Shown: positions 26,062 to 36,327, counted from the stretch's first letter. The stretch is DNA of 64,000 nucleotides from Brevundimonas abyssalis TAR-001 (GCF_000466985.1 NZ_BATC01000006.1:26808-90807), one strand, 5' to 3'. The notes: generated from the letters alone by a model not told the origin. Numbers and translations: made by a program.

Positions 26062-27543
26062 GTGTCCGCCGATAATCTTTCGCAACGCATGGCCTTTATG
26101 CGCCTGGCTGAACCTTCTGCGGCCTATCGGGCCGTTGAGCCCATTCTGCGCGAGGCCCTGCCCGGGGCCCTCACCCGCTTCTATGGTCAGATCGAGCAGA
26201 CGCCGGAGGTCCGGCGCTTTTTCTCGGGTCCCGGCCACATGCAGGCCGCCCAGGCCGCCCAGGCCAGACACTGGGACGCCCTGATTCGAGGGCGGCCCGA
26301 CGCTGACTACGCGGCCTCCGTCCGCACCATCGGCCAGGTCCACGCCCGCATCGGGCTGGAGCCGCGCTGGTACATCGGCGGCTACAGCCTGATCCTGGCC
26401 GAACTGGTCAAGGCTGTCGCCGCGCGTCCCCGCAAGAGGTTCGCCGGCGCCGCCCATGAGGCCCAGACCGCAGAGGCCGTGGCCGAACTCACCCAGCGGG
26501 TCCTGCTGGATATGGATCTGGCCATCTCCATCTATCTGGAAGCCCTCCAGGCCGAACGGGATCGGGTCGCCGTCGAACAGCAGGAGGCCGAGGCCCGTCA
26601 GGCGCGCGTGGTGACGGCGCTGGGGGCCGCCCTGAAGGCCCTGGCGGCCGGAGACCTGTCCGTCTCCATCGACCAGCCCTTCCCCGACGAGTACAGTTCG
26701 CTCCGGGACGACTTCCATACCGCCGTCGGGGCGCTTGAAGCCGCCATGTCCGGGGTCGTGGAAAGCGCCGCGGCCCTCTCTTCCGCCTCGGCCCAGCTGG
26801 CCAGCGCATCGGACGACCTGTCGCTTCGCACCGAACAGCAGGCCGCGCATCTGGAACGCACCGTGGCCACGGCCGACGGGATCGCCCAGGCCGTCGCCCA
26901 GACCGCCGCCGACGCCGCCCAGGCGGCGGGCGCCGCCGCCTCCACCCGCCGCGAGGTGGAGCAGGGGGTGGCTGTGGTGGTTCAGGCCCGCACGGCCATG
27001 GAGGCCATTCGCGCATCCTCGGAGAACGTCGCGGGCTTCGTCAGCCTGATCGACGAAATCGCCTTCCAGACCAATCTGCTGGCCTTGAACGCCGGCGTCG
27101 AGGCGGCCCGGGCGGGCGACGCGGGCCGCGGCTTCGCGGTGGTGGCGTCCGAAGTCCGGGCCCTGGCGCAACGGTCCGCCGAGGCCTCGGGTGAAATCCG
27201 CGACCTGATCCGGCGTTCGGGCGAACAGGTCAACGAGGGCGTGCAACTGGTGGACCGCACCGGTCAGGCGCTGGAGCGCATCGATACCCAGGTGACCAGC
27301 GTGGACAGCCTGGCCGAGGCCATGGCGTCCTCGGCGCGGCGTCAGGCCGATGACCTGGCCGACGTGAAGGCCGCCTTCACCCATATGGACTCCATCACCC
27401 AGCAGAACGCCGCCATGACCGAGGAGGCCACCGCCGCCACGCGCCAGATGGCGAGCGAGGCCGACGGTCTGAACCGCCAGGTGGGCCGCTTCCGCCTGGG
27501 CGGGGCGCGGCGCCCGGTCGATAACCTGCGTCTGGCGAGCTGA
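26062..27543 (+). CDS. Globin-coupled methyl-accepting chemotaxis protein (soluble oxygen sensor)
   Basis: 493 residues from a GTG start. The N-terminal protoglobin domain (about 1-165) has the helix [17 protein letters not shown], with a His suited to haem ligation, and [19 protein letters not shown]. There is no signal peptide or membrane helix, so it is cytoplasmic. The C-terminal chemoreceptor domain contains the conserved hairpin tip [33 protein letters not shown] at about 329-360. It probably senses oxygen or another gas ligand and signals to CheA. It is alone here; no che genes are nearby. Confidence 0.9.
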   Translation: MSADNLSQRMAFMRLAEPSAAYRAVEPILREALPGALTRFYGQIEQTPEVRRFFSGPGHMQAAQAAQARHWDALIRGRPDADYAASVRTIGQVHARIGLEPRWYIGGYSLILAELVKAVAARPRKRFAGAAHEAQTAEAVAELTQRVLLDMDLAISIYLEALQAERDRVAVEQQEAEARQARVVTALGAALKALAAGDLSVSIDQPFPDEYSSLRDDFHTAVGALEAAMSGVVESAAALSSASAQLASASDDLSLRTEQQAAHLERTVATADGIAQAVAQTAADAAQAAGAAASTRREVEQGVAVVVQARTAMEAIRASSENVAGFVSLIDEIAFQTNLLALNAGVEAARAGDAGRGFAVVASEVRALAQRSAEASGEIRDLIRRSGEQVNEGVQLVDRTGQALERIDTQVTSVDSLAEAMASSARRQADDLADVKAAFTHMDSITQQNAAMTEEATAATRQMASEADGLNRQVGRFRLGGARRPVDNLRLAS

Positions 27544-27603
27544 CGATTGCGGGTTCATCCCCGGCGCGGGCGCTGCTAAGCCGCCTGTTCGAGGAGGCCC
27601 GAC

Positions 27604-28614
27604 ATGAACGCACCCGTCCGCATCCAGGATCTGTCCATCCCGCGCCACGACTGGCGCCTGGACGAGGTCGAGGCCCTGTTCGCCCGGCCGTTCATGGAGC
27701 TGGTGTTCGACGCCGCCGCCGTGCACCGGCGCTGGTTCGACCCGTCCGCCGTCCAGAAGTCCCAGCTGCTGTCGGTCAAGACCGGCGGCTGCGCCGAGAA
27801 CTGCGGCTACTGCAGCCAGTCGGCCCACTTCAGGACCGGCCTGAAGGCCGAGAAGCTGATGGACGCCCAGGTGGTCATCGCCGAGGCCATGGCGGCCAAG
27901 GCGGGCGGCGCGGACCGTTTCTGCATGGGCGCGGCCTGGCGCGAGCTGAAGGACCGCGACCTGCCGAAACTGGCGGCCATGATCGGCGGGGTGAAGGCCC
28001 TGGGTCTGGAGACCTGCGCCACCCTCGGCATGCTGACGGCCGAGCAGGCGAAGGAGCTCAAGGAGGCCGGGCTCGACTACTACAACCACAACCTGGACAC
28101 CGGGCCGGAATATTACGCCGAGGTGGTGACGACGCGCACCTATCAGGAGCGGCTCGACACCCTGGAGCATGTGCGCAACGCGGGCATGGCCACCTGCTGC
28201 GGCGGCATCGTCGGCATGGGCGAAAGCCGCCGTGACCGGGCCAGCCTGCTGCACGCCCTGGCCACCCTGCCCGAACATCCCGACAGCCTGCCGGTCAATG
28301 CGCTGGTCCCGGTCACCGGCACGCCGCTGGGCGAGCGGGTGATGCGGGAGGGCGAGATCGACCCCATCGAGTTCGTGCGCACCGTGGCCGTGGCCCGCAT
28401 CGTCTGCCCCAAATCCATGGTCCGCCTGTCCGCCGGGCGCGAGGGCATGAGCCCGGAGATGCAGGCGCTCTGTTTCCTGGCCGGGGCCAATTCCATCTTC
28501 GTGGGCGGCAAGCTGCTGACCACGCCGAACCCCGAGGAGGACGAGGACGCGCGCCTGTTCGCCCTGCTGGACCTGAAGCCCTACATTTCCGCCGAGCGCG
28601 TAACCCCGGATTAA
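27604..28614 (+). CDS. bioB: Biotin synthase
   Basis: 336 residues. Radical-SAM cysteine motif [11 protein letters not shown] near residue 63. Family motifs include [38 protein letters not shown] and [32 protein letters not shown]. It inserts sulfur into dethiobiotin. Length and all hallmark motifs are normal. No other bio genes are in the window. Confidence 0.97.
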   Translation: MNAPVRIQDLSIPRHDWRLDEVEALFARPFMELVFDAAAVHRRWFDPSAVQKSQLLSVKTGGCAENCGYCSQSAHFRTGLKAEKLMDAQVVIAEAMAAKAGGADRFCMGAAWRELKDRDLPKLAAMIGGVKALGLETCATLGMLTAEQAKELKEAGLDYYNHNLDTGPEYYAEVVTTRTYQERLDTLEHVRNAGMATCCGGIVGMGESRRDRASLLHALATLPEHPDSLPVNALVPVTGTPLGERVMREGEIDPIEFVRTVAVARIVCPKSMVRLSAGREGMSPEMQALCFLAGANSIFVGGKLLTTPNPEEDEDARLFALLDLKPYISAERVTPD

Positions 28615-28638
28615 GCGGCGCCGGGGCAGGGTGCGGCC

Positions 28639-29040
28639 ATGGATCGCCGCGCCCTCATCGGACTGGCTCTCGTCGCCGCCTCGGCCGGATCGGCCGCGGC
28701 CGCCGCGCCCGCGTCGGACGACGGCGGGGCGCCGGCCGCCAGCTACATCAATCTGAACAGCATCAACGGCTCGGTCACCCGCGCCAGCGGCCGCCGGGGC
28801 ATCCTGACCGTGGACGTGGGCATCGACGTGCCGGATGTGGATCTGCGCGCCGTGGCCGCCAGCGCCGGACCGCGCCTGCGCGCCCAGATGGTGCAGGTGG
28901 TCCAGAGCTTCGCCGCCTCGCTGCGTCCCGGCGAACCGCCGGACGTGCACCGCCTGTCCCGCGACCTTCAGTTCGCCGTCAATCAGGCCCTGGGCCGTCG
29001 CGGCGCCCGCGTCCTGCTCGGCACGGTGATGGTGGTTTGA
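28639..29040 (+). CDS. Exported hypothetical protein
   Basis: 133 residues. MDRRALIGLALVAASAGSAAAAA looks like a signal peptide with a twin-Arg near the start. The mature part, GRRGILTVDVGIDVPDVDLRAVAAS to the C-terminus, has alternating strand/helix character that loosely recalls FliL-type periplasmic domains, but this is weak. It follows bioB by 24 bp. Function unknown. Confidence 0.65.
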   Translation: MDRRALIGLALVAASAGSAAAAAPASDDGGAPAASYINLNSINGSVTRASGRRGILTVDVGIDVPDVDLRAVAASAGPRLRAQMVQVVQSFAASLRPGEPPDVHRLSRDLQFAVNQALGRRGARVLLGTVMVV

Positions 29041-29043
29041 GGC

Positions 29044-29826
29044 CTATTGCGCCGACATGCCGCCGTCGATCTTGAACTCGGCGCCGGTGATGAATTTGCT
29101 CTCGTCCGAGGCCAGATAGACCACGCACCAGGCCACGTCGTCCGGCTCGCCGATGCGCTTGAGCGGAATGCCGCGCGCCAGCTTGTCGTGGGCCACAGCC
29201 TCGTCGCCGCCGGCCATGGCGACGAACGGGTCCAGAATCCCGGTCTTGATGAACACCGGATGCACCGAGTTGGACCGCACCCCGTTGCGCGCCTTCGCGC
29301 ACTCCAGCGCCACGGTCTTGGAGAACAGCCAGACCGCCGCCTTGGACGCATTGTAGGGCCCCATGCCCGGCGTCGCCGTCAGCCCGGCGATGGACGAGAT
29401 GTTGACGATCGAGCCCCGTCCCGACTTCGCCAGATGCGGAATGGCGTGCTTGCAGCCCAGCATGACCGACTCGACATTGATGGCCTGCACCCGCCGCCAG
29501 GCGTCCAGATCGGTCTCCACCACCGGCTTCAGTTCACCGCCGATGCCCGCATTGTTGACCAGCACCGACAGCCCGCCCAGATCGCTGACGGCCCGCTCGA
29601 TCACGTCGATCCACTGCCCTTCATCGGTGACGTCGTGGGCGTAGGCGAAGGCCGCGTCCGGGTGGTCGGCGTTGATGGCGTCCGCCAGCGCCCGGGCCCC
29701 GGCCTCGTCGATGTCGGTCAGGGCCAGCCGCGCGCCCTCTTCGGCCATGCGCCGCGCCATGGCCTGTCCCAGCCCGCCCGCCGCCCCGGTGATCAGGGCG
29801 ATCTTGCCTTCAAGCCGCCCGCTCAT
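29044..29826 (-). CDS. Short-chain dehydrogenase/reductase
   Basis: 260 residues. NAD(P) motif [11 protein letters not shown] near residue 14, acidic DID at the end of strand 2 (favouring NAD), NNAG, and the catalytic Ser-Tyr-Lys (NISSIAG, YNASK). The start at 29826 overlaps the stop of phhB (ATGA), indicating an operon. Substrate unknown; a cyclopentanol/3-hydroxyacyl type dehydrogenase is plausible. Confidence 0.88.
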   Translation of the reverse strand: MSGRLEGKIALITGAAGGLGQAMARRMAEEGARLALTDIDEAGARALADAINADHPDAAFAYAHDVTDEGQWIDVIERAVSDLGGLSVLVNNAGIGGELKPVVETDLDAWRRVQAINVESVMLGCKHAIPHLAKSGRGSIVNISSIAGLTATPGMGPYNASKAAVWLFSKTVALECAKARNGVRSNSVHPVFIKTGILDPFVAMAGGDEAVAHDKLARGIPLKRIGEPDDVAWCVVYLASDESKFITGAEFKIDGGMSAQ

Positions 29827-30125
29827 TTCCCGCCCAGCCCCACGGCCGCGCCGTTCATGAATTCCGCCATCGCCACGTCCAGCCCCGTGACCCCGTCGGC
29901 GTCGTGGGTGGTCAGCAGCACCTCGACCCGGTTGTAGACATTGGACCACTCCGGATGGTGGTCCATTTTATCCGCCTTCAGGGCCACGCGGGTCATGAAG
30001 CCGAAGGCCGCGTTGAAGTCCTCGAACACGAACTTGCGCACGATGGCGTCCCGCTCGCCGGGCGCCCGGGCCCAGCCCGGCAGTCCTTCCAGAGCCTTTT
30101 CAGCCCCGATGCGTTCAGCGGCCAT
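29823..30125 (-). CDS. phhB: 4a-hydroxytetrahydrobiopterin dehydratase
   Basis: 100 residues with the pterin-4a-carbinolamine dehydratase motif [30 protein letters not shown] (His-His-Pro-Glu-Trp catalytic region) near residues 49-78. It recycles the pterin cofactor after aromatic amino-acid hydroxylation. Start chosen at 30125 with an AAAGGAGA ribosome site; the open frame extends upstream without coding character. No phenylalanine hydroxylase is in the window. Confidence 0.92.
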   Translation of the reverse strand: MAAERIGAEKALEGLPGWARAPGERDAIVRKFVFEDFNAAFGFMTRVALKADKMDHHPEWSNVYNRVEVLLTTHDADGVTGLDVAMAEFMNGAAVGLGGK

Positions 30126-30230
30126 GTCCGTCTCCTTTGACAATCCTGTCTCCGGCCTATCGCGCACCGCTCCCTGCGGCAAGCGGATGCGGCCACGTGC
30201 GGCGGTGACGGCGCGCCCCGCACCCGCTAA

Positions 30231-31006
<776 letters not shown>

Positions 31007-31008
31007 CC

Positions 31009-32577
31009 GTGCCCTTCAATCCGTCGCCCGAGACCGCCGCCCCCCTGCCGCCCGTGCGCGTGCGCGACCCCGTGGGATCCTTCTTGCGGCTGCAGGGCTG
31101 GCTGTGGGTGCTGATCCGCCACGACGCCCTGGCGCCGCGCGAGATCACCCCCCTGCTGCCGGTCTGGGCCCGGATGATCGCGCGGTTCCTGCACCTGTTC
31201 TCCGGGCCCCAGGGCCGCGCCGGCCGCCCGGGCCAGCGTCTGGGCGCCGCCTTCGAGCACCTGGGGCCCGTGGCCATCAAGCTGGGCCAGGTGCTGGCCA
31301 CCCGCGCCGACATCTTCGGGACCGAGTTCGCCCGCGACCTGGGCCGGCTCAAGGACCGCCTGCCGCCGTTCCCCATCGATCAGGCCCGCCGCGAGGTGCA
31401 GCGCTCGCTGGGCCGCCCTGTGGAGGCCCTGTTCACCGATTTCCAGCCCGCCATCGCCGCCGCCTCCCTGGCCCAGGCCCACCCCGCGTATCTGGCCGAC
31501 GGCCGCAAGGTGGCGGTCAAGGTGCTGCGCCCGGGCGTGGAGCGCCGCGTCGCCCTCGGCCTCGACGCCATGCGGCTGGGCGCCAAACTCACCCGCCGCT
31601 TCGTGCCCCTGCTGCGCCGTCTGGAGCCCGAGGCCTTCGTCGAGACCATCGCCCGCGCCCTGCAGCTGGAACTGGACATGCGGCTCGAGGCCGCCGCCGC
31701 CAGCGAGCTGGGCGAGATCATGTCCCGCGACGGCCACATGACCGCCCCCGCCGTCATCTGGGACGGGGTCGGCAAGCGGGTCCTGACGCTGGAGTGGGCC
31801 GAGGGCATGCCCATGACCGACCCCGCCGCCGCCGAGCAGCCGGGGCTGGACAAGAACCAGCTGGCCGACAACATCGTGCGCGCCTTCCTGTCCCAGGCCC
31901 TGGACCACGGCGTCTTCCACGCCGATCTGCACGAGGGCAATCTGTTCTGCTCGGCCCCGGCCCAGGCCGTGGCGGTGGACTTCGGCATCGTCGGCCGCCT
32001 CGGCCCCGGCGAGCGCCGCTACCTGGCCGAGATCCTGTGGGGCTTCCTCACCCGCGACTATCCCCGCATCGCCCGGGTCCATTTCGAGGCCGGCTATGTG
32101 CCCCCCGTCCATTCGGTGGAGACCTTCGCCCAGGCCCTGCGCGCGGTGGGCGAGCCGGTCATCGGCAAACAGGCGTCCCAGGTGTCCATGGGCCGCCTGC
32201 TGGGCCAGCTGTTCGAGATCACCGACCTGTTCGACATGCACCTGCGTCCCGAACTGATCCTGCTGCAGAAGACCATGGTCTCGGTGGAGGGCGTGGCCCG
32301 CCGCCTCAATTCCGATCACGACCTGTGGGAGGCCGCCAAGCCGGTGGTGGAGCAGTGGATCCAGCGCGAGCTGGGCCCCAAGGCCAAGGCCCGCGATGTC
32401 TTGCAGGAAGGCCTCGACACCCTGCGCGCCCTGTCCAGATGGGCCCAGGCCCCCCACGCGCCCCAGACCATCGTCATCGAGCGCCGGGTCGCCGCCCGCT
32501 GGCCCGCCGTGCTATCCATCATCGCCGCTGCCGGGGCCGCCGTCGCCCTGATCCTGTCCACGGGCGTCCTGTCGTGA
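31009..32577 (+). CDS. ubiB: Ubiquinone biosynthesis kinase-like protein UbiB
   Basis: 522 residues from a GTG two bases after the ubiE stop. UbiB/ABC1 atypical kinase: LGPVAIKLGQVLATRADIFG (KxGQ motif), the Ala-rich loop AAASLAQAH, the VAVKVLRPGV Lys, FHADLHEGNL and VAVDFGIVGRLG. A C-terminal hydrophobic segment (VLSIIAAAGAAVALILSTGVL) anchors it in the membrane. It supports coenzyme Q assembly or transport of intermediates. Confidence 0.94.
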   Translation: MPFNPSPETAAPLPPVRVRDPVGSFLRLQGWLWVLIRHDALAPREITPLLPVWARMIARFLHLFSGPQGRAGRPGQRLGAAFEHLGPVAIKLGQVLATRADIFGTEFARDLGRLKDRLPPFPIDQARREVQRSLGRPVEALFTDFQPAIAAASLAQAHPAYLADGRKVAVKVLRPGVERRVALGLDAMRLGAKLTRRFVPLLRRLEPEAFVETIARALQLELDMRLEAAAASELGEIMSRDGHMTAPAVIWDGVGKRVLTLEWAEGMPMTDPAAAEQPGLDKNQLADNIVRAFLSQALDHGVFHADLHEGNLFCSAPAQAVAVDFGIVGRLGPGERRYLAEILWGFLTRDYPRIARVHFEAGYVPPVHSVETFAQALRAVGEPVIGKQASQVSMGRLLGQLFEITDLFDMHLRPELILLQKTMVSVEGVARRLNSDHDLWEAAKPVVEQWIQRELGPKAKARDVLQEGLDTLRALSRWAQAPHAPQTIVIERRVAARWPAVLSIIAAAGAAVALILSTGVLS

Positions 32578-32597
32578 CCCCCAGCCGGAGCACCCCC

Positions 32598-33005
32598 ATG
32601 AAGCCGATCCTGTTCGCCCCCATTCTTGCGATGTCGCTCGCCCTCGTCCCCGCCGCTGCCCTGGCGCAAGACAACCACGCCGGCCACGGCGACCACGCCG
32701 CCCATGCCGAGGCGCAGGTCTCCGCCGAAGAAACCATGCTGCGCACCACCATCGCGGCCATGCAGGCCGGAACCCCCAACTACGACGACATGGTCACGGA
32801 ACTGGCCGACGCCGTCCGCGCCGGCGAGGCCTCCATCACCCCCATGATCCAGGGCTTCGGCGCCGTCCAGACCCTCGAGCATCAGGGCGAGGTCCAGGGC
32901 GCCCAGCACTACCGCGCCACCTTCGACAACGCCGTCACCGACTGGTTCATCGCCCTCGGCGACGACGGCAAGATCGCCGGTCTGGTGTTCCGCCCGGCGG
33001 GGTAG
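32598..33005 (+). CDS. Secreted His-rich small protein, hypothetical
   Basis: 135 residues. Signal peptide MKPILFAPILAMSLALVPAAALA, then a His/Asp-rich segment NHAGHGDHAAHAEA that could bind metal. The remaining domain (AVTDWFIALGDDGKIAGLVFRPAG at the end) is typical of small periplasmic alpha+beta proteins. It follows ubiB by 20 bp with a GGAG site. No function is recognised. Confidence 0.65.
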   Translation: MKPILFAPILAMSLALVPAAALAQDNHAGHGDHAAHAEAQVSAEETMLRTTIAAMQAGTPNYDDMVTELADAVRAGEASITPMIQGFGAVQTLEHQGEVQGAQHYRATFDNAVTDWFIALGDDGKIAGLVFRPAG

Positions 33006-33032
33006 ATGGGGCAGGCGAGGGGGCGAAGGGCA

Positions 33033-33050
33033 CGGTCGTCGTGACGACCG
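33033..33050 (+). terminator. Hairpin between ubiB operon and DUF3800 gene
   Basis: Perfect 8-bp inverted repeat CGGTCGTC-GT-GACGACCG. No T-run follows, so its role as a terminator is uncertain. Confidence 0.35.
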
Positions 33051-33104
33051 GGTAACCTAAGCGTCCCTCTAGCGAGTCCCTGACTGCTCTGCCAATAATC
33101 GGAA

Positions 33105-33839
33105 ATGCCGTTCTCCGATTACATCGTCTTCGCCGACGAGAGCGGCTCGCCTGTTCTGGAAAGACCAGACCCGACTTTTCCGGTCTTCGTCCTCAACTGC
33201 GTCCTGGCATCCAAGGTCGACTACGCTGATCGTATCGTGCCTCGACTCCAACGATTGAAGTTTGACTTCGTGGGGCATGACCAACTTATGCTGCACGAAC
33301 GGGATATCCGCCGACAACAGAAGGATTTCGCCTTCCTTCAGGCCGATGCAGCAGGGCGCGAAGCCTTTCTGAACCGTATAAACAGCATTGTTTCCGAAGC
33401 GGAAATCGATGTCATTGCCGCTGTGATTCACAAAATCCGGCTCGCGGAGAAGTACGCCAAGCCCTGGAGCCCGTACGAGATCGCGCTCCATTTCTGCATG
33501 GAGACTTTGCTGGCTCGGCTCCGGCAGCTCGGTCAGGAGGGGCGGATCGTGCACGTCGTCTTCGAGAGTCGAGGCAAGAAGGAAGACGCGGAGCTGGAGC
33601 TTCACTTCCGGCGCATAACCGTCAATCAGGCGAATTGGGGATATAAGCAGCCTGATTTTCGCGCGATGGAGTGGGAGCCCGTTTTTGCCGACAAAAAGTG
33701 CAACTCATCAGGACTGCAACTTGCAGATCTGATTGCGCGCCCCATCGGCTTGAAGGTTCTACGCCCGATGCAGGAAAACCGGGCCTTCGACGTTATGCAA
33801 CCGAAGCTCGCCCATGGCGGCATGAAGGTGTTCCCTTGA
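33105..33839 (+). CDS. DUF3800 domain-containing protein (likely horizontally acquired)
   Basis: 244 residues. It opens DYIVFADESGSPVLE, the DUF3800 acidic N-terminal motif, and ends with GLQLADLIARPIGLKVL, the other family hallmark; the family is related to the RNase H fold. Base composition drops sharply: hand counts give 30/60 G+C at 33241-33300 and 27/60 at 33361-33420, against roughly two thirds in neighbours. Codon use is correspondingly AT-richer. It stands alone, with no integrase or other mobile gene beside it. DUF3800 genes often occur near mobile or defence genes, but no function is established here. Confidence 0.85.
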   Translation: MPFSDYIVFADESGSPVLERPDPTFPVFVLNCVLASKVDYADRIVPRLQRLKFDFVGHDQLMLHERDIRRQQKDFAFLQADAAGREAFLNRINSIVSEAEIDVIAAVIHKIRLAEKYAKPWSPYEIALHFCMETLLARLRQLGQEGRIVHVVFESRGKKEDAELELHFRRITVNQANWGYKQPDFRAMEWEPVFADKKCNSSGLQLADLIARPIGLKVLRPMQENRAFDVMQPKLAHGGMKVFP

Positions 33840-34058
33840 AAGCAGAAGGCCCCCGACAAAAGCCGGGAGCCCCACGCCGACCGAGAAACCCCAGTCCATT
33901 TGAGGCCCAACTTAGGTGTGATCGGTCAACAAGTCCATAACTGGCCATGCTGGCCCGGAGCCTCGACCCCGAGGCCCCCCCCACCCCAAACCCTCACATC
34001 CCGCTTGGACAATCCCGAGCTTGGCCGTAAGACTCCGGCCGGGGTCGGGGGACAATCC
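33840..34058. other. Intergenic region after DUF3800 gene
   Basis: 219 bp containing a run of eight Cs (33975-33982). The first half keeps lower-GC stretches and probably belongs to the acquired segment. No tRNA, att-like repeat or hairpin with a T-run was found. Confidence 0.35.
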
Positions 34059-35042
34059 ATGAGCTTCAGTGTCGTCGCGCTGTCTGCGCTGGTGCTGTAT
34101 TCGCTGTGTTCGATCGCATACGTCTATCGCTGGCGCGGGCGCACCCGCTACGCCAGCCTGACCCAGTATCTGCGCAAGTCCTGGCCCATCTTCGCGCCCC
34201 TGAACTGCGTCCTGTACATGACCACCCGCCCCTGGGCGCGCGGGCCGGTGACGGCGGCGGAGCGCATGCCCAACCTGGCCCTGCTGCGGGACAACTGGCA
34301 GGTGATCCGCGACGAGGCCCTGGCCCTGCAGGCCGGCGGCGCCTTCGAGGCGGCCAAGGCCGAGGGTTCGGCGGGCTCCTACGACCTGGGCTTCCGCACC
34401 TTCTTCAAGCGCGGCTGGAGCAAATTCTATCTCACCTGGTACGGGACCACCCACCGCTCGGCCCAGCGCACCTGTCCGCGCACCGTGGCCCTGCTGAACC
34501 AGATCCCCGAGGTGAAGGGGGCCATGTTCACGGTCCTGCCCGCGGGGTCCGAACTGACCCTGCACGCCGACCCGCTGGCCTGTTCCCTGCGCTATCATCT
34601 GGGCCTGCGCACGCCCAACGCGGACGCGTGTCTGATCGAGGTGGACGGCGTGCCCATGTCCTGGCGCGACGGTCAGGACTTCATCTTCGACGAGACCTAT
34701 CCCCATCAGGCCCGCAACGACACGGGCGACAGCCGCCTGATCCTCATGTGCGACGTGGCCCGGCCCCTCAACGTCTTCGGCCGGGTGTTCAACGCCGGCT
34801 ACCGCCGTCTGGCCGCCGGAACGCTGGTGCCCAATACGGCGGAGGACCAGCGCGGCTTCGTCAGCGCCCTGTTCGCCTCGCTCGCGCCCATCAGCGCCCG
34901 GATCCGGGCCCTGAAACAGACCGACGTCCGCCGCTACAAGCTGATCAAGCACACGGTCAACGCCGCCCTGCTGCTCGTGGTCATGGCCGGGGCCTACGGC
35001 CTGTTCGAGCTGGTGGAGGCCGCCACCGACGCCCTGATCTGA
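34059..35042 (+). CDS. lpxO: Aspartyl/asparaginyl beta-hydroxylase family, LpxO-like lipid A hydroxylase
   Basis: 327 residues from the ATG at 34059. An N-terminal hydrophobic helix (SVVALSALVLYSLCSIAYVY) and a C-terminal one (TVNAALLLVVMAGAYGLFEL) flank the catalytic domain. The 2-oxoglutarate/Fe(II) ligands are visible as LHADPL (HxD) and YPHQARND (distal His), with RLILMCDVARPL following. LpxO 2-hydroxylates lipid A acyl chains at the inner membrane. The assignment is by family; the precise substrate is inferred. Confidence 0.8.
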   Translation: MSFSVVALSALVLYSLCSIAYVYRWRGRTRYASLTQYLRKSWPIFAPLNCVLYMTTRPWARGPVTAAERMPNLALLRDNWQVIRDEALALQAGGAFEAAKAEGSAGSYDLGFRTFFKRGWSKFYLTWYGTTHRSAQRTCPRTVALLNQIPEVKGAMFTVLPAGSELTLHADPLACSLRYHLGLRTPNADACLIEVDGVPMSWRDGQDFIFDETYPHQARNDTGDSRLILMCDVARPLNVFGRVFNAGYRRLAAGTLVPNTAEDQRGFVSALFASLAPISARIRALKQTDVRRYKLIKHTVNAALLLVVMAGAYGLFELVEAATDALI

Positions 35043-35071
35043 GGGCGCCGCCTGTCGACCCTTCTGATAGC

Positions 35072-35099
35072 GGCCGCCCGGGCGTGGACCCGGGCGGCC
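35072..35099. terminator. Bidirectional hairpin between lpxO and lipoprotein gene
   Basis: Perfect 11-bp stem GGCCGCCCGGG / CCCGGGCGGCC with a 6-nt loop between convergent genes. There is no T-run on either side. Confidence 0.5.
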
Positions 35100-35105
35100 G
35101 GTCTC

Positions 35106-35633
35106 TCACTGCTCCTGCAGGATGCGGGTGGCGGTGTAGCAGGCCGAGGCGTCGCCGCAGCTGAAGACGGTGGTGCGCACCGTGTAGCGGCCCTGCGCCG
35201 TCGGGGTGACGTTCACCACCGGATAGTCGTCCACCAGGGTGTCGCTGTCGACCACCACGCCCTCGGCGTTCTCCAGATAGAGATCCACGTCCGAGCAATT
35301 GGCGTCACAGCCGGCGATGATGCGGTAGGCGACGCCTTCCTGAAGCGTCACGGACCAGCGGTCCTGCCCGCTGTCGGCCAGCGGCGCGACGCGGTCCTCA
35401 AATCCGGACGCGCGCGTATAGCCGCTCGCCAGATCCCGCACGTGCTGGTCCAGCGCCGCGGTCGCCTGGGCGGCGCCCGCCTGCCGTTGTTCGGCGCTCA
35501 GGGCCGCCGCCGGCGTCTCGTCCACCGCGGGCCCATGGTCCACCGGCTCCGCGCCGCCGCAGGCCGCGAGGCCCGCTGTCAAGGCGAGGGCGGCGGCCAG
35601 GCGAAGGATGGTCTGGTTGGTGGCGAGGGGCAT
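35106..35633 (-). CDS. Lipoprotein with PPC-like C-terminal domain
   Basis: 175 residues. The signal sequence ends in lipobox LAAC (Cys 25). The mature protein ends in a beta-rich domain (WSVTLQEGVAYRIIAGCDANCSDVDLYLEN, then GRYTVRTTVFSCGDASACYTAT) resembling pre-peptidase C-terminal domains, with four Cys that could form disulfides. Function unknown; probably anchored in the cell envelope. Confidence 0.72.
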   Translation of the reverse strand: MPLATNQTILRLAAALALTAGLAACGGAEPVDHGPAVDETPAAALSAEQRQAGAAQATAALDQHVRDLASGYTRASGFEDRVAPLADSGQDRWSVTLQEGVAYRIIAGCDANCSDVDLYLENAEGVVVDSDTLVDDYPVVNVTPTAQGRYTVRTTVFSCGDASACYTATRILQEQ

Positions 35634-35709
35634 AGGCTGAAATCTCCTGAATCAAGCTTGGCCGTAAGCCTATGCATAACGGAGTTCGGCTTGTCGACCG
35701 CCCTGGGGC

Positions 35710-36120
35710 TCAGTCGCTGAAATCCGGCCGTCCCCGCCCGGCCTTGATCTTCGACCGCCCCGCCTTGGCCTGAAGGCGCCGTTCCTTCGACCCCTTGGTG
35801 GGCTTGGTGCGGATGCGCTTCACCGGGGCGATGCGGGCCTTCTCGATCAGGGCGTTCAGCCGCTCCACCGCGTCGTCGCGGTTGCGCTCCTGGGTGCGGA
35901 AGCGCGTGGCCGTGATCTGGATGACGCCCTCATTGGTCAGGCGCGAGCCCGCCGCCTTCATCAGCCGCGTCCGCACCGCCTCGTCCAGCGACGGCGACCT
36001 GGCCGCGTCGAAGCGCATGTGCACGGCGGTGGACACCTTGTTGACGTTCTGGCCGCCCGGCCCGCCCGCGCGGAAATAGCGGAACTCCAGCTCGTCCTCG
36101 GGCACGAGGGGTTCGGTCAT
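35710..36120 (-). CDS. arfB: Alternative ribosome-rescue factor / peptidyl-tRNA hydrolase ArfB
   Basis: 136 residues. GGPGGQNVNKVSTAVHMRFD carries the catalytic GGQ near residues 20-22. The basic C-terminal tail (RRLQAKAGRSKIKAGRGRPDF) is what ArfB uses to enter the mRNA channel of stalled ribosomes. Start at 36120 chosen because homology begins at MTEPLVPEDE and a GGAG precedes it. Confidence 0.92.
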   Translation of the reverse strand: MTEPLVPEDELEFRYFRAGGPGGQNVNKVSTAVHMRFDAARSPSLDEAVRTRLMKAAGSRLTNEGVIQITATRFRTQERNRDDAVERLNALIEKARIAPVKRIRTKPTKGSKERRLQAKAGRSKIKAGRGRPDFSD

Positions 36121-36160
36121 GTCATCCTGCTCCGGCGCACACGCCACACTCCCAAATACC

Positions 36161-36262
36161 GTCATTCCCGGCCTTGTGCCGGGAATCCATAATCACGGAC
36201 CCGTCCGGGCGCGCCGTGCCCCGTCCGCGCGTATGGATCGCCGGGACAAGCCCGGCGATGAC
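36161..36262. repeat. Paired inverted intergenic repeat (REP/BIME-like)
   Basis: A 30-bp element at 36161-36190 (GTCATTCCCGGCCTTGTGCC...) recurs inverted at 36233-36262, with most positions matching. Each arm is itself palindromic (CCCGGC...GCCGGG; GCCGGG...CCCGGC). This type is widespread between genes in alphaproteobacteria. Confidence 0.75.
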
Positions 36263-36327
36263 GAGGACGGGGGCGTTCAACCGCATCAATCCGGACTCCC
36301 GCACATCTGCAACCGCCCCGGCCTCAT

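Noticed and set aside
26041..28950. A 969-codon minus-strand open frame over the chemoreceptor and bioB
   Set aside because: It spans two well-identified plus-strand genes and has His/Gly/Arg-rich shadow composition.
34018..35669. A 14-bp sequence AGCTTGGCCGTAAG shared at 34018 and 35656 around lpxO
   Set aside because: Chance 14-bp matches are expected in a window of this size, and no other sign of a mobile element accompanies the pair.
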